Assembly: GCF_009870125.1 (NCBI RefSeq) | Contig: NC_046681.1 | Location: 7,329,001 to 7,393,000 of the forward strand | Length of the DNA stretch: 64,000 nt | Source of the DNA: Drosophila pseudoobscura | Taxonomy: Eukaryota; Arthropoda; Insecta; Diptera; Drosophilidae | Reading direction: 5' to 3' | In this document: positions 23,251-34,985 of the stretch, one piece after another | Position numbering within the stretch: position 1 is the stretch's first letter | Layout of the letters: the number at the start of each line of letters is the position of its first letter | Made by a program: the position numbers and the translations under genes | The notes under the pieces: model-generated | What the model was told of the DNA's origin: nothing | What the model saw: only the letters and a program-made list of their open reading frames with translations | Databases searched by the model: none

Positions 23251-25740
23251 GTATAGGGCTGTGTCCAAATTGAGCAAAGGTGGGTATCCCCAGGGCTGGC
23301 ATTGTAGGACTCCCAGTCCAAGCACACAGGAATCCTCCACAGAATCGTACCGGGCAGTACAAAAAATCAATTAAAGGTCTACTATTCACTATATACTATT
23401 CTAGCCTTAAGTCTATGCCCCAATACCTAGTGTACTTCATAACTAATACTTTCCTGGGTATAACCCATACTTTTCCTGTTCTCCTTCTCTTATCGCAAGT
23501 CCATCCTAGTCCCTTGTAGTCCCTTGTCGTCCCTTGTTGCCCCTTGCCCTAATCACCGAGTTTATTGTAATTATCAAACATATTTTTGCACTCCGAGAGC
23601 CCTGGACACCACACCCTCCCAGGCCAGTCCATGATATAGTGTCCAACCTGCACTCCTCTCCTACAACTCCTGCAACTCCTTTTTGGGGCTTCTGGGGCAT
23701 AAAAAACTCACTTAACAAATTCATAAAAATCAATTAATTCAAACGCGCAACTTTCGCAGCTTTTGGCAGGATTTTTGCCATTTGTCTCTCCTCCCATCAA
23801 GTCGGGGCTCCTCTATCGCGTCGTCTGTGGTCTGTGGAGATAGTGGCAACAGTTTGTGTTATGAATATTTTAAGAGGCAGCCAGTCAGCCAGCCAGTCGT
23901 CCCTCCCCTGTCTAACCGAATAGAAAAACGACACACAACAGAGGAGACCCACCGACCCAACGCCGGGTCCGGGCAGAGCCGGGCCTGGTCTGGCGGGTGT
24001 AGAAACTGCAGTTTGCTCGCCACATTCATCTTAATTTCCTGTCACGACAATGACAACGACGTTCGTCGGTGGTCGGTGGTTGGTGGTCGGTCGCCTGGCT
24101 GCTTGGCGGGCTCCGTTCTGGACTTCCTGTCCAGCCAAGAGCCCGCGGAGCGTGTGGCCGACCCGGCCCAGACCCACAACAGGAACAGGACATTTCACTG
24201 CACATTCGGCGGCAAGATGGAGCTGTTTTGCTGATCGCTGGAGTCAAAGATGCGAGGAAAGATTCTGGAGGAAGGCAGAACACACTGGAGAGGGATCTCT
24301 AGCGCTGATAATACCCATAGAGGCCCGAGCTTGGGGAGTACTGAAATAGTCCCACACAATCGATCTTTTATGGTAGTTTTTGAACATTCTTTTGGTCATT
24401 GTACGATATAGTTCCAGGCCTAACAAAACCAAGGATAAGTACCCAACTAAAGAGTTTTTTAAGGTCTATATTTTTAGGTCTATAAGGTCTTTTAAGGTCG
24501 CTATGAAATGATTCTCTATTAAGATCTTCCGCACAACGAAGCTTTCTATATAAAGATCTTCTTGCCAGTGCTCTATTCCGTCTAGCAGGGGGAAACCCCC
24601 CTTGAGATTCGCTTTGGGTTACCTTCTCCTGCATTCTATTGACCTCTTCCTGTACTCCAATTTATTTTTGTTCAAAGTCTAAAGAGCATAAATGCTTCGA
24701 CATCCCCGAATGAAACCTTTTGGCCATTCCGCTTTGCTTGTTCTCCTCTTTGGTTGTTTTTTCTCCCCCCTCCCCAACCCCCTCACCCCTTGTTGAGCGC
24801 TTTTTAAGCCTTTGTAGCGGCTGTTGCTGCTTTAGCCTTGGCATAGAGCCGGCATCTGTAACTGTTCTTTGTTCCACGTAGATGGAATTGTTGGCTGTCG
24901 GCTGCTGGGTCTAGGGCTGTGGGGTGGCTGCGGGGGGGCTGTGCGTGGGCATCCCATGCCAAATGCCGTCAAAAAGCAGAGGGCCACAAGCGTTTTGCCC
25001 GGGCGCTTCACATAAACAAGGACTCCGCCTCCCCCCTCCCGACTCTTCCTGGCCACCAACTCTTTTGCCCGATGTTATCGCGTGCCACAGGATATTGCAC
25101 TCTAAGCCAGTAGATGGCGTCATGTAAAGCTGGACAACATCCGATTAAAACTTTACGATGTGCGTGTATTCCTCTTTCTCTCTCTCTCTTCTGCCCCCCC
25201 TCCTGCCACCCATCTGTCGCTTTGTCTGTTTGTGTTGGTAACGTGTGTCTGTGTGTGTGGAGCCCTGACAGTGGAGCCAGGACCAGGGACAGGGGCACGC
25301 GCTGGCCAGCAAGTGGATAAATTCTCATTTACTGCTCTTTTAAGCATGTGCTGTTTTTGCTGCTGCTTCTCCTTAGCCTTCGCTTGTCGCTAGTTGCAGC
25401 CACTAAAGGGCATTGGGTTAGTCGGGGTATGCTGGGACACGAAAGAGTTAAGGGAGTATCCAAGTGGAAGCCATCCAAGGAGTTGGCAGGTTTCAGGGTT
25501 TCGGAAAGTATCAAAATGGATCTAAGAGATTTTACTAGATATATTTGAGTTTTATATATTTTATTATTATATATTTATTATTATTTTTAATAATATTTAT
25601 TATTATTTATTTATTATTATTATTATATTTATTTTTTTTTTGCTATTTATTTATTATTATTATATTTATTTCTTTTTGCTTTTTCTGTATTATTAATAAT
25701 TTATTTAAGACTAAACTTTAACAACAGGTGACATAATATA

Positions 25741-25785
25741 GAGATAGAGATGGAGATGGAGATAGAGATGAAGATAGAGATAGAG

Positions 25786-25816
<31 letters not shown>
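25741..25816. repeat. GAGATA/GA microsatellite
   Basis: A run of GAGATA-like hexamers grades into pure GA. GA runs of this kind can bind GAGA factor in flies, but no gene start is evident nearby. Confidence 0.8.
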
Positions 25817-25819
<3 letters not shown>

Positions 25820-28780
25820 GGATCGAAGCGGCCTTCGATTCGAACAAAGAGTGGCCAAGAGCCAAGCCTCCACGAACTCTCTCAAGACGCACGAAATGTC
25901 TCATTAAAGTCTCTCAAGACACTGCTTGTTGTCCCGATCTAATCCTATAATTAAATATGTGGTAGGACAACCCCTATCAGTCCATCCGACAGCCCCAATA
26001 TAACCTACTACATCGCTAGCTTATATTAATAATTCCCAAGTCTACGGCCACCCTAGAAGAATACCGAATAAACGGCCACTGAGAACAGGATGGAGATCGA
26101 TGGAAGGTCAATTATTCTAAATGTCTCATCAAAAAAAATATATCGTTTTTGAAGAAATAAAGATAATAAAGTACATCTAAGTAATAACTTCGTTTCACTC
26201 TCAGAAAATAATATAAAAATGCAATATATAATATAATATATATATAATATAATATACATATATATAATATAAATCATACAAAAAAATAATAATAATAAAT
26301 AACTTCCTTTGCTGCTTTTATTTTCGATCTTTCGTCCTTTGCAAATAACTTACCATAACCCAAATTTCTTTCTCTACAAGGACACATTTTTGACATTTTT
26401 GAGAATTATTTCAATGTCCATTGGCGAGCACATCCAAAATTATAAATTTTTCAATATGAGTGTCGAATTTTTTTAGAACGGAAATTCTAGTTATTTTAAT
26501 AAAATTGTTTTCCTTAATCTACTTTAATGAATATTGCTATTATTAGTTTTTTTTATGCGAAATTGCATAGAGATTTAAGGAACATTTAATTTGAATGTTT
26601 TCTTTGGCTTGAGCCGGAAATATTAGTGCCTGAAGTGTACATTTTTAGTGTGTCGGGGATTCGGGATTCCAACGACCCTTTTTCATCTGAAATTTGTGAT
26701 CTAAATCAGTTATCCTACACCACTACGCGTATCAAAGTCTTGAAAGAAACAGTCCCATAAATGCTCCAATTATTTCCAAGTCTAAGAACCACTGAAACAC
26801 CCAGGGACGTCAGAGACTACTGTACTGGATCGTATTATAGGTGCTATACATTACGGTACGTATGACTAAAATTATTTGTATTAATTTTCTAATAAGATTC
26901 TAATCTAAGAATCACAATATATAAAAACTAAATTTTAATATAATTTACTTTTCCTTTAAAAAATAAATTACTTCTAGTGCGTCAATTATAGTGATCAAGA
27001 AAAAAGAACATAATTTAAGACAGCATTAAGAAACTTTATTTTGCTAAATTTCTATACTTTTTGAATAACATATATGAAGAATCATTAGATATTAACCCAG
27101 GTTTTAGCATATCAACTTTTTGTCAATTCTTTAAAAATAAAAAGTTGTAATTCAAATTTAAATCCAAGGATGAGCAGCGTATATGCCACACGCCATATAC
27201 ACCATATAGAACCATTAGAATCCCTTATCATCTCAGTCCCTTCCAGTTCTAAGGAGTATCCAGAAGTCAAGACCCCGCCCTGGAGCGACCTCTGCCTCGT
27301 CGTTCGGTTTCAGCGTGTAAATTGTCCTCTCGTTATGTGGGCGGTGGGGGAGGTGGCGCCACGAAAGAGTGGCAGAGTGCCAGAGTGGCAGGGTAATAGC
27401 GCGGCATGTTAAACTGACCGCAAGCATTGTTTATCATTAAGTGCGGACCAGGGCCAGAACGAGAAGTGGGTGACAGTCGGGGCCTAGGCCTGGACCCCCT
27501 CCTGGACCCCGTCCCGGTCGTGTTGCGGGGCTGCCATGTGTCACATGACATATGTGTAACGGGAATGCACTGAGCCCCAGCCCAGCCGGGACGGCACATT
27601 TTTGTTGGCTGCCGCTCTCTTGACCCCCGAAACATGTGTATTGCGGCTTCGAGCCGCGCTTCCCCATAATGGAGTCGTTAGTTGGTGCCACTAAAAACCG
27701 AATGAAAAGCCCAACTTTAAGCGCTCAAACATTTACTAAAGGAAATAAAATAAACTCCAATGTTTTCTTTCTTTCTTTTTTTTTGGTGCCCTCCTCCATG
27801 GCGATTGCAGCGACGAGTGCGAGTGCATGCAAAACTTTTGTAATTAGGAAGCAATGTCGGTCATTAGTGCGGGCGCCCAGGGAGGGGGAGGGGCGGAGAT
27901 ACCACAAAAAGGGCGCCAGCAGTCACAACAACAATGCAAATGTGCGACCAAAAAGCGAGAGAAAGGAAAGCTGTCTGGCACTTGGAAGAAGCTGGAATAC
28001 CCTTCCCCAGGGGGAGACCACGGGGGATCTACCCTTTGAAACTTGGAAGAAACCTTGAATCCCTTTGGAGCTGGGAACCATCTACCCACTAAAACACCAT
28101 CCCAGCATCTATTTCCCTTAGAGTCTCGGATCCGATGGGTTTATACCACCTTATAGACCCAAAAGGACCTCCGTTTATGTCTGTTCCAAGAGCCTACCAC
28201 CCGCTAGATCACAGATTTGTTCCCAAATGCTTCTGGAAACAAAGAAGCGGAAGGAACCCCCTGGGTAACCCACGACAGTGGCCCTGAAGATGGCCAACAA
28301 CCAACATTTCGGGCCAACAATTGAAATTGAAAAAATATCCAAAGGCAGGGCGGGGGGTTGGCAGGGGGCCGTAGCGTAATTTTAATAAAGTTTGAATGCA
28401 AAACTTTCTGATTTGAAATGCATATAAAAGTTAACTATTTCCGACGCTCGAGAGCTCCAGAGCTCTAGAGCTGCGAATGTGTGCGAAAAAGTTGCACATT
28501 GCGGTGATCATTCGATGGGGGGGCGGGGGGGGTGGTTCACGCCCCATTGTGACTGACAGAAGGCGCCTTTGGCAGGGCCATAAATTAAAGCGAAAGGCGG
28601 AAGGCCCTAGGACTGGGTTTTGGCCAGCGAACGGAAGACCCAGCTGGGCTGTTAAGTAGCTTCGAGTGGGGGGAGTGCACCCCCCTTCCCCAACCTGTTC
28701 TCCACATCGAACCCCAAAATAACTTCAGAGCGGCTAATTCTGTGAGCCCTTATCTCCAATCGAACGCTAAAGTACCCGAT

Positions 28781-28788
28781 TATAATTC
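28781..28788 (+). promoter_or_regulatory. Candidate TATA box of the 28.8 kb astacin gene
   Basis: TATAATTC lies about 50 nt before the start codon. An AGCAGTCGATTAG initiator-like word follows at 28814-28826. The next astacin downstream has a similar CATCAGTCGAC word just before its start. Confidence 0.4.
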
Positions 28789-28832
28789 TTTGCCCAGCGA
28801 TTAGTGGAATATTAGCAGTCGATTAGTGAAAA

Positions 28833-29648
28833 ATGTGCGCCGCTTGGATCCACTTGGCCCTGGTGGGGCTCCTGGGAGCCAGTGCCCTTGGGGCTCCGAT
28901 TGGGGAGGAAGATCCCGAGCAGACGGCTGGCTACTTCCAGGGCGACATGGACGTGGACTTTGAGCGGAATGGCCAGCTGAGCGAGACGCGGCGCTGGCCC
29001 AACGCCACAGTCCCCTACAGGATCGACGAGTCGTTCGGTAAGAGAGGGACAGAGCCTCCAAAGCTGGCAGACACCCCTTGACAGCTTCCCCTGCTTGCAG
29101 ACGCCCCCCAAGTGGCCCACATTGAGCTGGGAATGAGGATCATAGAGCTATCCTCGTGCATCCGCTTCGTGCCCGCCGACGAGGCCGAGGAGAACTACCT
29201 GATCGTGATTCCCTCCACGTCGGGCTGCAGCTCGAAGGTGGGCTACCAGCCCGGCGAAAGGACTGTCAAGCTGAAGCCCGCCGAGCTGGACACGGGCTGC
29301 TTCCGTCTGGGCACCATCCAGCACGAGCTGCTCCACACGCTGGGCTTCCACCACCAGCAGTGCTCCCCGGATCGCGACGACTACGTGCAGATCGTCGAGG
29401 AGAACATCTCCGAGGGCCACGCCAAGAACTTTGTCAAGTACGAGGACACCGATGTCGGGGACTACGACCAGCCCTACGACTACGGCAGTATCCTCCACTA
29501 CAGCTCATTGGCCTTCTCGGTCAACGGGGAGCCGACCATCGTGGCCCTGCGGCCGGAGGGACAGTCCCTGATGGGCCAACGCCTGGCCATGAGCCCCACC
29601 GATGTCCAGCGCCTCAACACCATGTACAAGTGTCCCATTCAATTGTGA
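28833..29648 (+). CDS. Secreted astacin-family metalloprotease
   Basis: There are two exons, 28833-29037 and 29101-29648. The 63-nt phase-1 intron (GTAAGA donor, GCTTGCAG acceptor) rebuilds Asp in DESF-DAPQ. The product is 250 residues. The signal peptide is residues 1-20 (ends SALG). The propeptide keeps GYFQGDM. The catalytic domain follows RRWPNATVPYRI. The zinc site is HELLHTLGFHHQ (Gln for the final Glu, His in the variable slot). The Met-turn is SILHY (Leu for Met). The core Cys are present, with one extra Cys after the zinc helix (HHQQCS). A second AG (29070) inside the intron could act as a weak acceptor but would break the frame. A poly(A) signal, AATAAA, lies near 29698. It pairs with the next astacin, which shares nearly all of these features. 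Confidence 0.93.
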
Positions 29649-30480
29649 AAATACACTTCTTTCCAGGCGTTTCGCTAGCTTCTCACGTTGTGCCGATAAT
29701 AAACGGGCTATCAGATCGAGATAGAGGCCAGAGGCTAGAGATATTGGCAATATGGGAAATTCAGCAAAACCCAATGGATTGATGGATTAGCTGCCAGATG
29801 AGATTGGAACCTCGGCCCTAGAACCAGGGAGGGTTTGCCCTCATCTTGAGTGTTTCGATAATCGCGAACTCCAAAAAATAGGTTCTTATTCCCATGACTC
29901 CTAAAATACTTGCTCTCTTTTCCCCTCACAGCACAGTGGCCCATCTAGCAGTGGGAAACCGCTTTTGGGAAATGCAAAAATGAGCTTAGAATTCTATCGT
30001 TTCAAAATTCAAACAGTTATCGCCTATCGAACCCAAAATATGCTGCAATAATTGCACTTATCCTCGTGCCCTTTAGGCTACACAGATTTCGAGGTGGAAG
30101 TCATGTGAGGCAGGACCCCTCGCATGGTAATTATTTGTAGATGGTGATTGGCTTTGGAAAAGAGCTATAATCGTGTCCTGCAGTCATTGACGTTTACTCG
30201 ACTTTCGTGAGGTAAAAATATATGGGAACCCATCCCAGCGTATACCTTTTTTTGAGCTAAAAAGTGCTTTAATCGTTTCTACATCTTTCTGTAAAACCAG
30301 ATCTATGTCATATTTCATACTCTGGGAGCTAGAGGTTCACCCACGGGCCATAGTCGTATATTTCCCGACGTTTGGGAGTCGTAATACGAGATATAGATCA
30401 CAGAGAGAGAAAGGATTATCCACGAAGCTACAGACAAATTGGGAGGATCCTTAGACAATCATAGAACGAATAAATGATGG
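29649..30480. other. Spacer between two tandem astacins
   Basis: After the poly(A) signal near 29698 nothing is recognised up to the minisatellite at 30.5 kb. Confidence 0.5.
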
Positions 30481-30497
30481 AGGTTATCACATTCCAA

Positions 30498-30654
30498 AGA
30501 GCCGAAGAGCCAGTCGAAGAGCCAGCCGAAGAGCCAGCCGAAGAACCAGCCGAAGCGCCAGCCGAAGAGCCAGCCGAAGAGCCAGCCGAACAGCCAGCCG
30601 AACAGCCAGCCGAACAGCCAGCCGAACAGCCAGCCGAACAGCCAGCCGAAGAGA
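30498..30654 (+). repeat. 12-bp minisatellite (GAAGAGCCAGCC / GAACAGCCAGCC)
   Basis: About thirteen near-perfect 12-bp units lie in tandem. The first units carry GAAGAG, the last six carry GAACAG, so the array is a mosaic of two variants expanded in blocks. All frames stay open: one reads EEPA/EQPA, another KSQP/NSQP. The array passes directly into a stretch that looks like decayed coding sequence (see next entry). Confidence 0.9.
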
Positions 30655-30835
30655 GACTGGCAGCTCTTTACCCTGGAGGAGATTAGGGATTTCTTCGAGA
30701 CGAACAAGCTCAGGGGGAGGACAGCGTAACGAATGGGAAAATCCGGTGGACCGACTATCGAGCAGTCGAATTGATTATTTTAGCAAGTGGCTGGAAGTAT
30801 AGTCGACGCAGAATCAGGAAGGTTTATCAATAATT
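30655..30835 (+). pseudogene. Unidentified decayed or frameshifted coding stretch
   Basis: Immediately after the minisatellite, the KSQP frame continues as RDWQLFTLEEIRDFFETNK and stops after about 27 codons. One base shift at a run of five G (30713-30717) opens another frame that continues with TNGKIRWTDYRAVELI and runs to a stop at about 30832. Both parts have the amino-acid balance of real protein. I do not recognise the family. It could be a broken lineage-specific gene, or a gene whose frame is interrupted only in this assembly. Confidence 0.4.
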
Positions 30836-31093
30836 TATCAATAAACAGGATTCAAAGTACCAATGGAATTTTATACCGACCAAGATCTTAATTTTGGAAG
30901 ATCCACCGAAAGGAAGTCTACTATTTCCCGGCCTAAAAGTGCTGGCCGGCTGGAGGAAAGCACAACTGGCTTCTGCTCTTTCCCAAGGCCTTTGTAAGGG
31001 TTCTATTTAGGTCTTGGTCAGACTGGCTGTAAATCTTATCGCTGCGATTAATCGTAAGTAGATTTTGTAATGCCTCGTCTACCCATTTTCCCA

Positions 31094-31099
31094 TCAGTC
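31094..31099 (+). promoter_or_regulatory. Candidate initiator of the 31.1 kb astacin gene
   Basis: TCAGTC sits ten bases before the start codon. No clear TATA box is seen 30 nt upstream. A very short leader would match the other astacins here. Confidence 0.3.
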
Positions 31100-31103
31100 G
31101 ACA

Positions 31104-31947
31104 ATGCCCGCCTGGCTGATGCACTTGCTCTTGCTGGGCAGTCTCTGCTCTCGGGTTTTCGGAGCACCCCTCCGCAGTACCCACAGTACCTCCAACGAAG
31201 AGACCGAAACCGATCCCGAGCTGGCCGCTGGCTACTTTGAGGGCGACTTGGATGTGGAGTTTGGGCGGAATGGCCTGCCAAAGGAAACACAGCGGTGGCC
31301 TAATGGATCAGTGCCGTACAAGATCGATGAGGCCTTTGGTAAGACTCCAAAATGCACAGAAAATCGATTCTCATTGAGCTCCGTTCGATGTGATTGCAGA
31401 TGCCGCCCAGGCGGCCCACATTGAGCTGGCCATGAAGCTCATAGAGCTCTCCAGCTGCATTCGATTTGTCCGCGCCGATGAGCCGCAGAAGAACTACGTT
31501 TTCGTGACCACCAGGGAGAAGGGTTGCACCTCTCCGGTGGGCTATGGCCCAGGCCGGCGACTCCTTCAGCTCACGCCCCACCAGCCGGACGAGGGCTGCC
31601 TTCGCCTCGGGGTCCTTCAGCACGAGCTGCTGCACACCCTGGGCTTCCACCACCAGCACAACTCCCCGGACCGCGACGACTACGTGATGATCGAGGAGGA
31701 GAACATCGTCGCGGGGCACGAGAACGCCTTTCGGAAACGCGACGACATGCTGCTGGACAACTACGACCAGCCCTACGACTACGGCAGCATTCTGCACTAC
31801 GGTCCGTTCACTTTATCCAAGAATGGAAAACCCACTATTGTGGCTTTGGAGCCGGACAAGGCGTCCCTGATGGGCCAACGCCTGCGGTTGAGTGACACGG
31901 ACATCAATCGCCTGAACACCATGTACAAGTGCCCCAACCAGCAGTGA
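31104..31947 (+). CDS. Secreted astacin-family metalloprotease
   Basis: There are two exons, 31104-31338 and 31400-31947. The 61-nt phase-1 intron (GTAAGA donor, GATTGCAG acceptor) rebuilds Asp in DEAF-DAAQ. The product is 260 residues. The signal peptide is residues 1-20 (ends RVFG). The propeptide is slightly longer than its neighbour's, with a Ser/Thr-rich insert, and keeps GYFEGDL. The zinc site is HELLHTLGFHHQ and the Met-turn is SILHY, the same two substitutions as in the upstream neighbour. The four core Cys are present; the extra post-helix Cys of the neighbour is absent (HHQHNS). The two genes share most of their sequence and orientation, so they are a tandem duplicate pair. Confidence 0.93.
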
Positions 31948-33013
31948 ATATCTAAAGTACTAAAGTAGGTACCAGGCCTTTGCCGAAAACTACGCTTTTT
32001 GATCGATTCTCTGATAAATGACTATTCTTTCGTACCCAAAAATATGTTTCTAGTGCCCTAAAACCCACTTTTCACTCCTAAATTTGGGGTTCAAGGTGAT
32101 AGGCTTTCGCTCATTCCTCTTGAAGGTGTTTTTATACCCGATATTCTACAATGCAGAATCGTAGACAATGACCCAACAATGTCTTCAAGACTGCCGTATC
32201 TGGCTCAGATCGATTTATTATTCTAGCCAGTGGCTCTCCCTCACGCACTTTTCGTCGTGCAATGTGTAGATGTAGAGTCGCGGCCGTAGCAACGACCCAC
32301 AACGTTCTCCCTTGCTTAAACAGGGACTTCTTCAATCTCCTATGCATGGCCTCAGATATTTGTGATCTACATCGATCTGATGGCATTTTCTTATCCGTAG
32401 AAGAACAGAATCATTGCCAAAACCCAGAAATATGAGACTGACTCCTTCCAAGTAGTAAAATATCGAAGTTCTTCCATTGTCGGCTGGCCATAAGCTGCTT
32501 TGGGCCCTCCCCTAGGGAATCGTACGATCAAAAATGTACCAAAAAACCACAAAACTAAGTAGTCTACTAAAAAATCTATACACCCTGTAGTACCCATTGC
32601 AAGGCCCTAAAGTGAAAGTAAAACATAGCCCTTATCAGTTATCAGTCACTCTTGCCAGCTGCGGCTATTCATTTTCCAAACAACCGAAAGCCCCGCCGTG
32701 GAAATGTGACTCGACCTACTCTCCGCTCTGCTGCGCTCAAAAAGACTCGAAAATAGCCGCAGATTAGATACCAACAAAGCAGCCTATCTTATCTTATCGG
32801 ACTGGAAGTGTAGGGCCGCCCCAGGCAGAACCCAGTCCCCCGAGCACTGGAAGGCAGCGCCTCAGTTAGTCACGATTGTAGGCCGAAAGCCATTTCCCCC
32901 GCAGTCAGTGAACAAAAGCATTCCCGTAAGCCTGCAAGTCCCAGGGCGCCGAGAATGACGAAACTCTGACCGAGGAAGGCCCCTCCCAACAATCACAGAT
33001 ACACATTTTATAT
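31948..33013. other. Intergenic DNA, LRR-gene promoter side
   Basis: It holds an internally deleted Helitron-like copy (listed separately) and the presumed promoter of the LRR gene. A CTCAGTTAGTC initiator-like word lies at 32861-32871, about 150 nt before the start codon. No TATA box is evident. Confidence 0.5.
32127..32320. mobile_element. Internally deleted DINE-1/INE-1-like copy
   Basis: It opens with TTTTTATACCCGATA like the element at 2.4 kb. It jumps to ATGCAGAATCGTAGACAATGACC and the SSR-free 3' part, and ends TGTAGAGTCGCGG...CAACGACCCACAACGTTCTCCC. This matches the 3' end of the larger copy at 3446-3490. Only about 190 bp of roughly 1,100 remain. Confidence 0.75.
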
Positions 33014-34763
33014 ATGGCTCTGCAATGCGTGATCAAACCCAAGATGTGGCTCGGTCTTAAGCAGATCCTGCTCTACGTGGGCCTCCTGCTGTGCGTGCTG
33101 CTGCAGGTGTGCCGCAGCAAGACCCAGCTGCAGATGTACTGCCCCACTGTCTGTCGGTGCGATCTCCATCTCCAGCGCAATCGGGCGGTCTGCAGGTGGG
33201 TTGTCTTCCCCTTTATCTATTTACTTTTCTATCGAATGTCTCCCCCCTTGGCGGCAGTGCGAGGCGACTGATAAGCGCTAATATAGAAATGCCCAAAACG
33301 GTGGAGTTGCTGGATCTAAGCTACAATGACATCACCAGCATAGACAATGACTCCTTCCAGGTAGGTCGAAGGGTTTTCCAGACATTGATCGATAAATACT
33401 GATATCCACTGTCCCCCAGAGCACCGTCCACTTGGTAAACCTCTCCCTGGCCCACAATGCCATCCACACACTGTACGGCGATGGCTTTGCGGAGCTGCGG
33501 CGTCTGCGGCACCTGGATCTGTCCTACAACCGGCTGGAGCAGATCGACGAGCACCTGCTGGAGTCCAATGCCCAGCTGATCCACCTCAATCTGGAGGGCA
33601 ACAAGCTGGCCTCCCTGGGCAGTGGCCCCCTGCTGCGTAGCCCCTCGCTGCGCTCCCTCAACCTGCGCAACTCGCAGATCAACCAGTTGGGGGCAGAGCT
33701 CCTCAGCGGCCTGCCCCAGCTGCGTCAGCTGGACGTGGCCCAGAATCTGCTGCTCACCCTCAGCGCGGGGGTGTTCCACGCCCCCCGCTACCTCGCCTCC
33801 CTCAACCTCGAGGAGAATCCCTTCAACTGCGATCGCGCCTTGAGCAAAGTGGCCACCGGACTGCGTCAGCGGGGCGTGGCCCTCTTCATGAGCGACTGCG
33901 TGGATGAGGAGCCAGCTCTGCCGCCGGAGGAGGTGGAGCTGCAGGGGGGGCAGACGATGAAGTTCGAGCGCCTCGAGCACCTGGAGCCCACCACCCAAGG
34001 GCCGCAGTCCGTGCTGGCCGTGTGGCGGGAGCTGGACTCCAGCGAGGAGAGCACCAGCGACAAGGAGGAGGAGCAGGAGCTGTCTTCCCTCAGCGACGTC
34101 TGCGAGGGCAGTCGGGAGAAGCTCTGCCTGAACTACCGCACCTGCCTGGAGCGCGTGAGCCACATGCTCCTGGCCGGCGGAGGCGCCCAGCTGCCAGACG
34201 AGATCGAACGGACGCTCAAGTACGACTCGGATGACCTCAAGCTGGCCTTTGTTGTGGGCGGTGCCACGGGCATCTGCATGGTCATCTTCATCATCACCTT
34301 CGCCCTGTGCCTCAAGAGCTGCTGCGAGATGCGCAAGAAGAAGTCCACTCTGGAGTCGCCGGAGGGGGAAACGCCTCTAGATCCCTCGCAGCAGACCCTG
34401 CCCACTATTCACACCTGGGCGCCGCACCGGACTCGCAATCCCCGGCGATCCAACCCCCAGCGATCGTCGCGTGCCGTGGTCCGCCAGCCCTACGGGCCGC
34501 AGGACAGCTTTGTGAACCGCATCTTTGGGCGGCCGGCCCGCTCTCAGTACTACCGCACCATCAACCAGAACACGGCCACCCTGATCCGCCGCCTCAGCCG
34601 CAGCAACCTCTTTAGCATTCGCGATCGGGAGCCAGCTAGCCCCACAACCCCCCCGCCGGAGAGCACCACCCGTTTCTACACGGACGAGGCAGCGGCGCGA
34701 CCTGAGACGCCGCCACCCAACTACGGGGACGTCGTGGTCATCGACAATTGTGATAACAAGTGA
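33014..34763 (+). CDS. Single-pass leucine-rich-repeat membrane protein
   Basis: There are three exons, 33014-33195, 33258-33360 and 33420-34763, with introns of 62 and 59 nt. The product is 542 residues. A hydrophobic leader spans 12-34. An N-terminal cap (CPTVCRCD, 43-50) follows, then about six LRRs (72-225; e.g. LDLSYN, LNLEGN) and a C-terminal cap (NPFNCDRA to SDC, about 228-255). An acidic stalk with three Cys leads to one membrane segment (about 370-394, GGATGICMVIFIITFALCL). The cytoplasmic tail of about 145 residues is Arg/Ser/Pro-rich and ends PPPNYGDVVVIDNCDNK, with a PPxY-like site. The architecture is that of insect neuronal or epithelial LRR surface receptors. It may be the counterpart of D. 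melanogaster CG18480, which I recall near Or35a, but this is not certain. Confidence 0.9.
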
Positions 34764-34839
34764 AGTGAACCAAAAGTCGGGAAGAAACATTCGATTTAGC
34801 TAAGAAATATTTAAAGTGGATGCTATTTGTGCAGGGGAA

Positions 34840-34985
34840 CAGCTTTAACAGGGCAACCCAACAGCGCACTGTTAGCACTCCACTAACAGGCTGTTAACAG
34901 TTGCGCTCAGTTTACAGCCAGCTGCAGCGCTTTCTGACAGCGCGCTCTGATAGCGGTCTTGCACTGTTATCACGATCCACACGAT
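34840..34985. repeat. GTTAACAG-rich block related to the 38.5 kb duplication
   Basis: It carries CTGTTAACAG, several CTAACAG/CTGTTAG words and CAGCGC(A/G)C motifs. The same words recur at 38520-38720, partly in inverted order. I interpret it as a diverged member of the same small repeat family. Confidence 0.45.

Larger units (their letters stand above)
22106..28780. other. Non-coding region between Or35a and the second astacin pair
   Basis: About 6.7 kb without a convincing gene. It contains GA-rich DNA (22595-22640), a possible reverse-transcriptase scrap (22960-23250, listed separately), a TTA block (25555-25690), a GA/GATA block (25741-25816), AT-rich DNA (26080-27160) and C- or G-rich simple sequence (24760-24800, 28515-28535). 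Confidence 0.5.

Noticed and set aside
33321-34163. Long minus-strand frame of 280 codons opposite the LRR gene
   Set aside because: It is the antisense shadow of GC-rich, Leu-codon-biased LRR exons and has no leader or domain.
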